Below, one piece after another: positions 1 through 7,203 of a stretch of DNA of 24,065 bases. The translations under genes were made by a program, and so were the position numbers. The stretch is from JBECKQ01 sp040235375. GTDB lineage: Bacteria; Planctomycetota; Phycisphaerae; UBA1845. A model generated the notes under the pieces. It worked only from the letters and a program-made list of their open reading frames with translations, did not search any database and was not told where the DNA came from. Numbering within the stretch: position 1 is the first letter of the stretch; each line of letters begins with the position of its first letter. Where the stretch lies: assembly GCA_040235375.1 (NCBI GenBank), contig JBECKQ010000477.1, positions 1 to 24,065 on the forward strand, given 5' to 3'.

Positions 1-1379
1 GCGATGATGAGACCCGCGTCCAGCGCGTAAAACTTCGTTACGTAATCGTCTTCCGTCAGCCCTACGAAGAGCATGAACAACCACAGCATCAGGCAGAACA
101 TCTTGCTCCAGATGTGATCGATGCGACGGATGCGGGTGTAGAGCGATAAGTGAAAGGCTGCGAAGAAGATCAAGCCCACCAAGCCCAGCTCCCCCGCGAT
201 GCTGAACCAGTCGTTGTGGGCCGCGCCGTACTGGCCGAGGTAGCCAAAGCTCATCTGCTCCCACCCGGCGCCACGCATACCCGTCTTGACAAACGCCATG
301 CTGTACCTCTGCCAGTAGGTCAGGCGCCCGCCGGACTGGAGCCCTTCGTCGAAAGTGCTCGTGAACCGCTCGCGTATGCCTTCTCCGAAGAAGCCCAGTT
401 CGCTGACCAGCAACGTACTTGCCGCGCCCACGATGATGATGAGCCCGACGAGCAGTATGCGGCGTCCCAATCCGGCGCCGCGCAGCAACGCGACTGCCGC
501 GATAAGCGAAAACGGGAGGCCCAGGTATACGGCCCTGCCTTTCAACAAAATGATGGCGAGCGCGAGCAGCGGCACGGCAGATAGCAGAAGCATTCGTCGC
601 CATCCTCCGCGCCCCGTCAGGGCCAGATACAGCGCGCACATGATCGAGATTGCCGTGTAACGGGCCTGGAGATTCAGGCTACCGCTTTCAATGCCTTGCT
701 CCCCAACCAGGCTCGTGAGATCGTCACGGGCCTTTCCGGCTGCGGCCGAACGAACGTCGTAGCTGCTCACGAACGCCAGTGAGGCGAGCGCAGCCGCCAG
801 CACCAGCACGAGCATCCCGGTTCGGACCTTCACGGTGTCAGTGAGTTGAAGACAGATAAGTACCGCGATGCCCCACCGCAGCGCGAGCGACTGCCATGAT
901 AGAAGACCACCGATCGGATAGATCCCCCAGAAGCAACTCACCAGCGCCCAGAGAATCAGCAGGATCATCCAGCGGCCACTTCGATCCCAGCGCGTCGGCA
1001 GAGCCGCTGTTATCAGCCGTGACGCCGTCACGAGCAAGGCGAATATCCCGAGCAATTTCGTCAACGTGGAAACACGAGGTATGAACGTCACCAGCCATTC
1101 GAGCGGAATCGCGGCGATCAGAAAATACACCGCAACGTGCGGCCGAAAGAGCGTGTGAACGACTATCGCCACACCGCCGACCGCTATGCCCGCCACGGGC
1201 AGGCCGAGGACCGTAAGCCCGGCAGCGACGACGAGAGTCGGCACCCAGATCATGGCCGCCAACCCCATCCCGGAGTTGTCCGGTGTCGCCCCGGCGTCCG
1301 CACGCACGGCCCGTCCGTACGACGGCAATCCATGGCGCTGCGGCCTCATAATGCCGGCGTAGTAACTACCGCGACTCAT
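1..1379 (-). CDS. Wzy / O-antigen-ligase-family membrane protein (partial, C-terminus beyond window)
   Basis: This is an inner-membrane protein expected to polymerise or ligate lipid-linked oligosaccharide repeats on the periplasmic side. The reading frame is open from the ATG at 1377-1379 to the left edge, at least 459 codons, so the C-terminus is missing. Reading the complement by eye gives many hydrophobic segments, for example near nt 1240-1150, 900-840 and 580-400. Near nt 230-170 it has the motif AHNDWFSIAGELGLVGLIFF. The pattern HN...E.GL.GL is typical of the Wzy_C/O-antigen ligase family. The start is supported by GGAGGAGG about 9 bases upstream. It sits beside a flippase and nonulosonate genes, which fits a polymerase more than a core ligase, but the sequence cannot separate the two. 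Confidence 0.85.
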   Translation of the reverse strand, partial: MSRGSYYAGIMRPQRHGLPSYGRAVRADAGATPDNSGMGLAAMIWVPTLVVAAGLTVLGLPVAGIAVGGVAIVVHTLFRPHVAVYFLIAAIPLEWLVTFIPRVSTLTKLLGIFALLVTASRLITAALPTRWDRSGRWMILLILWALVSCFWGIYPIGGLLSWQSLALRWGIAVLICLQLTDTVKVRTGMLVLVLAAALASLAFVSSYDVRSAAAGKARDDLTSLVGEQGIESGSLNLQARYTAISIMCALYLALTGRGGWRRMLLLSAVPLLALAIILLKGRAVYLGLPFSLIAAVALLRGAGLGRRILLVGLIIIVGAASTLLVSELGFFGEGIRERFTSTFDEGLQSGGRLTYWQRYSMAFVKTGMRGAGWEQMSFGYLGQYGAAHNDWFSIAGELGLVGLIFFAAFHLSLYTRIRRIDHIWSKMFCLMLWLFMLFVGLTEDDYVTKFYALDAGLII

Positions 1380-1517
1380 GCGTACGGCCTCCTCCGAGCC
1401 TCTGAGGAACTCAACGACGTCTCGCATCCGGCACGACCGTTCCCGCGCCGTTCAATCCGTCCCCGCAAACGGCGATCAAGGTCATTACTGGACCGCTCAT
1501 CATCGCGTGCCCACGAA

Positions 1518-1546
1518 TTGCCCGCCCCAACCGCGGGCAGTATGAT
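1518..1546 (+). promoter_or_regulatory. Candidate sigma-70-type promoter for the plus-strand sulfotransferase
   Basis: A -35-like TTGCCC at 1518-1523 (4 of 6) and a -10-like TATGAT at 1541-1546 (5 of 6) are separated by exactly 17 bases. Transcription would begin near 1553, about 48 bases before the ATG at 1601. It lies in the 221-base gap between the divergent polymerase and sulfotransferase genes. The rest of that gap shows nothing recognisable. Predicted by eye only. Confidence 0.45.
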
Positions 1547-1600
1547 CATAGGCTGCGGGTTCATCCGCCGGTTGCCCGCGCGTACTGGAGATGAACGTTC

Positions 1601-2452
1601 ATGAACCATGATCAGATCGCCTGTTTTCTGCACATCCAAAAGGCCGGCGGAACGACGCTCGAATCGGTCTTGCGCCGTTACTTCGCCGTCCGCCACCTGG
1701 ACGCCCATCCTGGTCGCGGCTGGATGTACACGCAACGGGAACTTGCCGCCGATCTTCGACTCAATCCTTTTCTCCGCAGCATCGCCGGCCACTGGGTCCG
1801 ACCGTTCGTCGACTACGGCGTCTTCGAGCGGAGGCTGCTTTGGTGGACCGTCCTCCGCGACCCGATCAAGCGCTATATATCGCACTATCAGCACCACGTC
1901 GAGAAAATGGGGTCCAGTGTGCCGTTCGAAGAGTGGTCGAGACGAGAGGACCATTGGAACTGGCAGGTCCGGCTCATCGCCGGCGAGCCCGACCTGGTGA
2001 GCGCCCGCCGGATACTGGCGGACAAATTCCGCTTCGTCGGCCTGCTCGAGCGGTTCAACGAATCGCTTCTCCTGCTTCGCTTCCGCCTTGGCCTGGACAA
2101 CTTCAAAGTCGCCTATAAGCGTGCCAAGAACCCCGCCCTGTCAGGCTCGGTACGCGATCAGATCATGATGAACTACGACCGCTTCCGGGACCGCCTTGAA
2201 GAAGCCAACGCGCTTGACGTCGAGCTATACCGCTATGTCTCAACGGAGCTCTTCGAGTCCTATATTCAGGAGTACGGCCGCGAACGACTTCAAGCCGATC
2301 TGCAAACGGAGTTCGCGATTGAATCCCTCAACTTTGCCGACGTACTCCGCGAACGAAGCAACGACCTGGTGCGCAAGGCTCTGTACAAGCCGCTGGTGAT
2401 GCTGCGCGGGCAAGTCGCCCGCCTGCGCGGCGTCCCCGACGTTCGTCGCTGA
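1601..2452 (+). CDS. Sulfotransferase family protein (heparan-sulfate-2-O / Sulfotransfer_2-like)
   Basis: This is a predicted PAPS-dependent sulfotransferase, moving sulfate from PAPS to a sugar hydroxyl, probably on the glycan made by the neighbouring genes. The N-terminus has the 5'-phosphosulfate-binding loop FLHIQKAGGTTLE (residues 9-21), which has the 'hi.KtGGTtl' form of the Sulfotransfer_2 family. The 3'-phosphate-binding element is TVLRDPIKRYISHY (residues 83-96). The 283-residue length suits the family. No signal peptide or membrane segment is seen. The start at 1601 has a weak GGAG about 10 bases upstream. It is the only plus-strand gene among minus-strand polysaccharide genes and converges on a second sulfotransferase. 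Which sugar it modifies is not shown by the sequence. Confidence 0.88.
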   Translation: MNHDQIACFLHIQKAGGTTLESVLRRYFAVRHLDAHPGRGWMYTQRELAADLRLNPFLRSIAGHWVRPFVDYGVFERRLLWWTVLRDPIKRYISHYQHHVEKMGSSVPFEEWSRREDHWNWQVRLIAGEPDLVSARRILADKFRFVGLLERFNESLLLLRFRLGLDNFKVAYKRAKNPALSGSVRDQIMMNYDRFRDRLEEANALDVELYRYVSTELFESYIQEYGRERLQADLQTEFAIESLNFADVLRERSNDLVRKALYKPLVMLRGQVARLRGVPDVRR

Positions 2453-2454
2453 TG

Positions 2455-2504
2455 GAGCACCTGAAGGTGCAACCTCCGGGTCCGCGCCGAGGGCCTGGGT
2501 GCTC
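2455..2504. terminator. Inverted repeat between convergent sulfotransferase genes
   Basis: GAGCACC at 2455-2461 is the reverse complement of GGTGCTC at 2498-2504, and a second CCTC/GAGG pairing lies inside. It fills most of the 59-base gap between two convergent genes, where a shared terminator would be expected. There is no T-run, so it would be an atypical intrinsic terminator or simply a structured spacer. Confidence 0.3.
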
Positions 2505-2511
2505 GTCGCTT

Positions 2512-3540
2512 TCATGCGTATCCGAACCGTATTCGATGCGACTTCGTGCTTCGCTCGACCTCGCGCAATTGGTCCGGGCCGAGTCGTTCCTTCCACTTCT
2601 CGTCCAGCACGACCTCGCTGCTGCTCTGCAACCGCATCCGATTGCCGATGATGTGGTGTTCGCCTTCTCGGAATCGAATCGGTCCGCGCAGCGGCGCAAC
2701 GTTGATGAAACCGAAAATGCGGCCCAGCTCGCCCTCGACGTTCCGGCAGAGATCCTCGTAACGTGTGCGCATGAACTGCTCCGGACGCAAGTGCTGACGG
2801 AGGCGTTCCGCGTGCTCCGCACCGCGAAGCCATGAACGAATGCCGCCCTGGCACGAGGCGTTGCGGTTTTTCATGGCGGAACTCACATAGCCGGGTGCGT
2901 CGCGGATCAGGTGCACAACCCGGAGGTCGATGGCCGGAATGCGGTTGAGGTACCGAGCCCGGATGGGATCCTTGCCCGCTGCGGCGAAGACTTTCTTTCC
3001 TGTCAGCCTGGTAATCGCAAGGTACATCGCCACGTTTCGTGCTGCTCTCTCGTCAAGTCGCCGGCGATATCGGGGCACCGTGCAGACCAGCGCGTCGCGG
3101 GCGTCATCCAGCGCGTTGTTGCGCAGCGACCTGCCCAGGACATGATTCACCAGCATCCGGTCGCTGAAACGGAAATCGGTGTCCCACGTGAGCGGGCCGA
3201 ATGTGAAGCCGAGTCGCCCCATCTCCCCGCTGACCTCGTTCCAGAATCGGCACTCCGGCAGCAGCGACCCGCAGGAGCATGGGAAGGTGAGCCGGTCTTT
3301 CACGACACGGGCGGGCCCGGTTTCCTCCCCTACGCTCACGACTTGCGGGTGGGAATCCAACAGAAACGACAGCAGCGTCGATCCGCAGTAGCTCGTGCCG
3401 GCGATGTAGAGAACCTGAATCTGTTCACCGGCATCGAGCAGTGCCGCGCAGCTCGCGAGCCCCAAGGGACGGAGTCTCCCGCGAGACGACCGAGTCGCCT
3501 GGGCGTCGCGCCGCCACACCTGCTGGTCAGTCTGCTCCAT
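2512..3540 (-). CDS. Sulfotransferase family protein (Sulfotransfer_1/3-like)
   Basis: This is a second predicted PAPS-dependent sulfotransferase, of a different subfamily from the one at 1601. It has the phosphosulfate-binding loop YIAGTSYCGSTLLSFLLDSH (residues 45-64), the 3'-phosphate-binding strand and helix VVHLIRDAPGYVSSAMK (208-224), RYEDL (260-264) and HIIGNRMR (296-303). Cys88, Cys90 and Cys97 lie in PCSCGSLLPECRFW, a cysteine cluster I associate with bacterial sulfotransferases of this group. No signal peptide is seen. The first ~40 residues look poorly conserved, so the true start may lie downstream, although GTGAGG stands about 8 bases before this ATG. It lies downstream of the flippase gene across a 165-base gap and probably belongs to the nonulosonate operon. 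The acceptor is unknown. Confidence 0.88.
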   Translation of the reverse strand: MEQTDQQVWRRDAQATRSSRGRLRPLGLASCAALLDAGEQIQVLYIAGTSYCGSTLLSFLLDSHPQVVSVGEETGPARVVKDRLTFPCSCGSLLPECRFWNEVSGEMGRLGFTFGPLTWDTDFRFSDRMLVNHVLGRSLRNNALDDARDALVCTVPRYRRRLDERAARNVAMYLAITRLTGKKVFAAAGKDPIRARYLNRIPAIDLRVVHLIRDAPGYVSSAMKNRNASCQGGIRSWLRGAEHAERLRQHLRPEQFMRTRYEDLCRNVEGELGRIFGFINVAPLRGPIRFREGEHHIIGNRMRLQSSSEVVLDEKWKERLGPDQLREVERSTKSHRIRFGYA

Positions 3541-3630
3541 TTCTGGCCCTCACCGAACCTTGGATTTCCGGGGTTCCTGATTCCTAATCGAGCACCGAGC
3601 TGCTCAGCCACTCCCGCCACCTGCACGTCG

Positions 3631-3648
3631 CGTGCGCGATCTCGCACG
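3631..3648. repeat. Short perfect hairpin in the flippase-sulfotransferase gap
   Basis: CGTGCG (3631-3636) and CGCACG (3643-3648) form a 6-bp stem with a 6-base loop. It lies in the 165-base gap between the flippase stop and the next sulfotransferase start. It has no T-tract. It could attenuate read-through or be chance in GC-rich DNA. Nothing else in 3541-3705 is recognisable. Confidence 0.2.
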
Positions 3649-3705
3649 GCCGAATACGGCGTGAAACAGCAACGCGTTCCCGTCCACGCTCTCCGTCCGC
3701 GAAAA

Positions 3706-5193
3706 TCAGCGGTGGAATATCTGAAGCGCCTTTCGCAGCGGGAAAGCCGCCAATTCAAGTTCGTCCTTCTGAAACCGCCGGCCCAGGATCATCAGCCCCA
3801 CGAAGACGAGACTGAAAAAGACAAACTGCGTCACCAGTCGGGCCGCCACGGGAAATGCGCTCAGCGGCAACGTGTACGTCAAGCCGGCGGCAACGCCGCA
3901 CAAAGCCATCGTCGCGCCCAAGTCGCGCCACCGCATGACCTGTGCCCAGGAGATCGAAAACTCTCGCCGGATGACGGCCAGCATGTAGAGCACTGAAAGA
4001 ATCGAAGACGTTACGTCCCCGATGGCGGGGCCCACGAATGAAAGAAGCGATCCTCGTCCGCCGTACGTCAGGCTCGTCGCCACCACGATGTTTGTACCCA
4101 AGGCAATTACGGCGCTGACGGCGATCGGCCGTGTCTTGCCCACGGCCCGTAGCAAGGCGCCATACGCGGCAATGCGAATCGGAAGACGGATAAGGAGGAT
4201 GGAGAACGGCCACGCCGCGCGCGCGTAGTCGCTGCCATACAGCAAAACGATGAAATCGTGGCTCACAATACAGAAAAACGCAAAGCACGGGAATATCACC
4301 AGACTGCTCTTGCGCGTGGCCTCGTGCCACACGGCCAGCACCCTGTCCATCCTCCCGGCAACCCCCAAACTCACCAGGTTGGGCATGATCGCCGTCGCGA
4401 TGGTTGTTGTGAACAGCGCCGCAACAGGCAGTTCCGTTGCGCCGCACGAGTAAACCGCATACGTGGCAGGATTGAAGAAACAGGAAATCACCATCTTGCC
4501 ATACTGGAGATTCACAATCATAACCAGCGCGGTGGTCCAGAGCGGCCACGTGTACTGGATTTGCTCGGAGACCAGCGCTCGATCGATTCCCAGCTTGACC
4601 GGCCGCGACAACCGCAACATGTCCACCGTGCCGATCACGCTGACGACCACGGCCACGGCGATCAACGCCCACATCACCACCGCAAGCGAATGGCCCGTGG
4701 TGATAGCCGTGATGACGGCGATGATTCGCCCGCCCGTCGTCGCGATGCTGTAGCATCCCGCCCGCACCGCCCGATCCAGACTGATCATGAACGCCGGAAT
4801 GATCGTAAGCAGACGTTCCGCAAACGGGTAGAACGCGAGAATGCGGAGCAGCGGCGCCAGCGCTGGGTTGCCGAACATGGATGCGATCGGAGTCGCCCCG
4901 ATCCATAGCGTCACCGCCATGAGTGCCGAGAGTACCATCGCCACAAGGTACGTCTGGCACAGGAGCACTCCGTGCAACTGCCGCTGCAGCTTCGTGACGA
5001 AGTAGTACAGACTCTGCCCGAGATCCAGGGCGATCACGCCGCCCACGAGACTGTACACAAGAAGCGCCTGACGATACGTGCCGAAGACCTGCTGATCCAC
5101 CAGGCGCACCAGCACAATCCCGAGCACGATCTGGGTCCCACGGTTGAGCCCCTGGCTCAACATGATGATCATGCTGCGATTGCGGATTCTCAT
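3706..5193 (-). CDS. Wzx-type polysaccharide flippase (MOP/MATE superfamily)
   Basis: This is a predicted inner-membrane flippase that moves undecaprenyl-linked repeat units to the periplasm before polymerisation. The 495 residues contain about 12-14 hydrophobic segments, for example around residues 9-30, 45-65, 75-100 and 440-470. The N-terminus, with SQGLNRGTQIVLGIVLVRLV followed by FGTYRQALLVY, has the pattern usual at the start of polysaccharide biosynthesis exporters: a first helix, then a 'G.Y' motif. Length is normal for the family. The ATG overlaps the stop of the upstream glycosyltransferase gene in an ATGA, so the two are probably translationally coupled. Together with the polymerase at the left edge it argues for a Wzx/Wzy route rather than an ABC-transporter route. 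Confidence 0.9.
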   Translation of the reverse strand: MRIRNRSMIIMLSQGLNRGTQIVLGIVLVRLVDQQVFGTYRQALLVYSLVGGVIALDLGQSLYYFVTKLQRQLHGVLLCQTYLVAMVLSALMAVTLWIGATPIASMFGNPALAPLLRILAFYPFAERLLTIIPAFMISLDRAVRAGCYSIATTGGRIIAVITAITTGHSLAVVMWALIAVAVVVSVIGTVDMLRLSRPVKLGIDRALVSEQIQYTWPLWTTALVMIVNLQYGKMVISCFFNPATYAVYSCGATELPVAALFTTTIATAIMPNLVSLGVAGRMDRVLAVWHEATRKSSLVIFPCFAFFCIVSHDFIVLLYGSDYARAAWPFSILLIRLPIRIAAYGALLRAVGKTRPIAVSAVIALGTNIVVATSLTYGGRGSLLSFVGPAIGDVTSSILSVLYMLAVIRREFSISWAQVMRWRDLGATMALCGVAAGLTYTLPLSAFPVAARLVTQFVFFSLVFVGLMILGRRFQKDELELAAFPLRKALQIFHR

Positions 5194-6533
5194 GGCTTGC
5201 TGCTCGCGGCACCGTCATCCGTCCGCCGGCTCTGAGTGGATCGACAGGAGCAAAGGCGGGCGATCGCGCGCGCGGTTCGCTCGCCGCTTTGCCCGTCAAG
5301 CCCGCAGAGCTCGTGCTCGATCAGCCGACCCATATTCTGACACACGCGCGTTCGAGTGGCCTCGTCGCTGACTGCCGCAATGATCCCGGCCCGAAGCGTA
5401 TCGGGATCATTGGCCTCGATCGCCGCTCCATATTGCCGGCCGTAGGGAAGCCGGTAGGGCACATTGAGATAGTGAATCAGCACCAGCGGTTTGCGGAAGA
5501 GGCACGCCTCGAGAGCCACGGTGCTGTATGCGGTCACGCAGGCGGCGCAGGCGCGAACGGCCTCAAGCGAACTGCACTCATCCCGGACCAGGGCGAATCG
5601 CTTGACAGAACCGTCTTCGCGTCGCGTCTCGGTCAACCACGAATCGATCTCCGGCAGGTTCCGGAGACGCGGGTGAAACTTGACCAGCAGTGTCGCGTCG
5701 CACTCGCACACGGCCTCCAACATCACCGTCAACAGAGGCGGCAATTCCCGGGCCGAATCAATGACCGACTGGTGAGCGAACAGCACGACCGGACGCCCGG
5801 TTGGCAGGCCAAGCCGCGCACTGATCTGATCAGCCGTCGCCGAGACGTGCTCTTGCCTGTATCGCCTGAACTCCGCGTCATACTCGGGAGAGCCAACCAC
5901 TTCCACGCGATCGGCCGGCAACCCCTGCTCGACAAACACCTCCTTGCCCACGCGGTTCATCGCGAGGATCAGATCGACCCCGCTGCTGCCCCGCGGTCCC
6001 AGGCCAACGGACTTTCGCGCGACCCGCCACAGGGGCGCGCGCAACCGTATCGACGCACGCGCCCGGAAGTTCGGGTTCCGAGGAAGGACCAGACCATCCG
6101 GAACCAGCACTGTTCGAATGCCCCGCCCGCGCGCGACTTGAATCAGCGTCCGCACGCCCACGCCCGCATCCGCTCCGAGCACGATGGCGTCGATCCGTAA
6201 ACCATCGAGCAACGATCGGATCGATCGGGCAAGTCTCCTGCGCTGGAGCGCCTGTATCAGCCAGTGGCGGTTACGCTCGAACCCGGGGTCTTCGAGTTCC
6301 ACAAAGGGGTAACCCGATTCTCGAATTGCCTCCTTGCTGCGGTGGTTGTCCGCGAGCAGGCGATCGATGCACAGAATTCGGACGTCCGCTCCCCGGCGAC
6401 GAAGATCGTCCATCATCGCCTTCAGCTTGGGCATGTGCGACGAGTTGCTCGGTACGAACCACAGATTCAAACCATCCAGGCGGCACAATCCTCCTTCGAC
6501 TGGCTCGGGGCAACCCCAAGGGCGATCTTTCAC
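5190..6533 (-). CDS. GT-B-fold glycosyltransferase, candidate nonulosonic-acid (sialyl-like) transferase
   Basis: This is a predicted cytoplasmic glycosyltransferase adding a sugar to the lipid-linked repeat. Numbering from the GTG at 6533 (447 aa), it has an N-terminal Rossmann-like half, VPDG at 144-147, LLVKFHPRL at about 282-290 with an HP pair, and TAYSTVALEA at 334-343. HP and S-S/T motifs are known in bacterial sialyltransferase families (GT38, GT52, GT80), but similar motifs occur in CDP-glycerol transferases and epimerase-like GT-B proteins, so the donor is inferred from neighbours. The start is uncertain. A GTG at 6608 would add a junk-like Arg/Asp/Ala-rich stretch and overlap the upstream gene. 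A start at TTG 6470 would remove the PEPVEG repeat. The conserved fold begins at LNLWFVPSN (encoded from about 6470). It overlaps the flippase start by 4 bases. Confidence 0.8.
   Translation of the reverse strand: MKDRPWGCPEPVEGGLCRLDGLNLWFVPSNSSHMPKLKAMMDDLRRRGADVRILCIDRLLADNHRSKEAIRESGYPFVELEDPGFERNRHWLIQALQRRRLARSIRSLLDGLRIDAIVLGADAGVGVRTLIQVARGRGIRTVLVPDGLVLPRNPNFRARASIRLRAPLWRVARKSVGLGPRGSSGVDLILAMNRVGKEVFVEQGLPADRVEVVGSPEYDAEFRRYRQEHVSATADQISARLGLPTGRPVVLFAHQSVIDSARELPPLLTVMLEAVCECDATLLVKFHPRLRNLPEIDSWLTETRREDGSVKRFALVRDECSSLEAVRACAACVTAYSTVALEACLFRKPLVLIHYLNVPYRLPYGRQYGAAIEANDPDTLRAGIIAAVSDEATRTRVCQNMGRLIEHELCGLDGQSGERTARAIARLCSCRSTQSRRTDDGAASSKP
6491..6511. repeat. PEPVEG-type interspersed repeat element
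   Basis: The stretch CCTTCGACTGGCTCGGGG (6493-6510) differs at two positions from CCTTCGACAGGCTCAGGG, a short dispersed element that, read through in translation, gives the familiar PEPVEG peptide in many bacterial genomes. Here the complement encodes CPEPVEGG at the extreme 5' end of the glycosyltransferase frame. The complement also contains GAAGGAGGA, a strong Shine-Dalgarno-like string. Only one copy is seen in this window, so repetition must be confirmed on the whole genome. Confidence 0.55.
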
Positions 6534-6591
6534 AGACGATGCCTCGGCCCTCGCGTCGCCGGCGCGATCACCTTCCCGCGCGTCGCCGTCT

Positions 6592-7203
6592 CTACCGCGC
6601 TGGTACACCTTTTACCGTGACCCCTGCCGGCACGTTGCGGATGACCACCGCCCCCGCCGCGACGGTCGCACCAACACCTACCGTCACGTTCTGAATGATC
6701 GAGGCTCCGAGCCCTACAAAGGCGGCGCGCTCGACCGCGACGCGCCCCGCCAGCCTCGCCCCCGGACAAATGTGCGCTCCTTCGCCGATCCGGCACTCGT
6801 GATCGACGATGCACGCGGTGTTGAGGATGACGGAGTTGGCTACACGGCCACCCGTACAGACGTGGGCGCCGGCGCACATGACGACGTTCGTTCCGAAGCT
6901 GATTACCCCGCTCGAGAGATAAGAGCGCGGGTGGATGGCGTTTATCAGCTCGTACCCGGCTTCGAGCAAACGGGTCGCGATCTGCAATCGCGAGGCGTTG
7001 TCCCCCACCGCCACGATGGCGTGGCGCACGCCTCGAGCGATGGGAAGAGAGAGGTCGTCGACGATCGGTGTTCCCAGCAGCGAGCTTCCGTCGAGCTTGG
7101 GATCCGAATCCAGCCAGAGCACGGGACGGTACTGCCCACCTTCGGCGAGAATGTTGTGCACCACCCTTCCGTGACCGCCTGCCCCGTAAATCACACAGTC
7201 CAT
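6592..7203 (-). CDS. NeuD/PglD-family sugar O/N-acetyltransferase
   Basis: This is a predicted acetyl-CoA-dependent acetyltransferase with a left-handed beta-helix. The N-terminus YGAGGHGRVV (residues 6-15) is the Rossmann-like sugar-nucleotide site of the NeuD/PglD/LegH group. Residues 94-200 carry imperfect hexapeptide repeats. LNTACIVDHE (127-136) holds His135, which aligns with the general base His of PglD (established for Campylobacter PglD). It ends with VTVKGVPAR, typical for the family, and the 203-residue length is normal. Its ATG shares one base with the stop of the neuC-like gene, so it is in the operon. It may O-acetylate the nonulosonate (NeuD role) or N-acetylate a UDP-4-amino sugar precursor (PglD/LegH role); the sequence alone does not decide. 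Confidence 0.9.
   Translation of the reverse strand: MDCVIYGAGGHGRVVHNILAEGGQYRPVLWLDSDPKLDGSSLLGTPIVDDLSLPIARGVRHAIVAVGDNASRLQIATRLLEAGYELINAIHPRSYLSSGVISFGTNVVMCAGAHVCTGGRVANSVILNTACIVDHECRIGEGAHICPGARLAGRVAVERAAFVGLGASIIQNVTVGVGATVAAGAVVIRNVPAGVTVKGVPAR

Noticed and set aside
2911..3996. 361-codon plus-strand frame across the sulfotransferase and flippase ends
   Set aside because: It has no recognisable domain, runs antisense to two convincing genes, and spans their intergenic gap as expected of chance.
3755..5299. 514-codon minus-strand frame overlapping the flippase in another register
   Set aside because: Its product is rich in Arg, Gly, His and Asp without membrane helices or domain motifs, while the overlapping flippase frame shows 12 or more hydrophobic segments.
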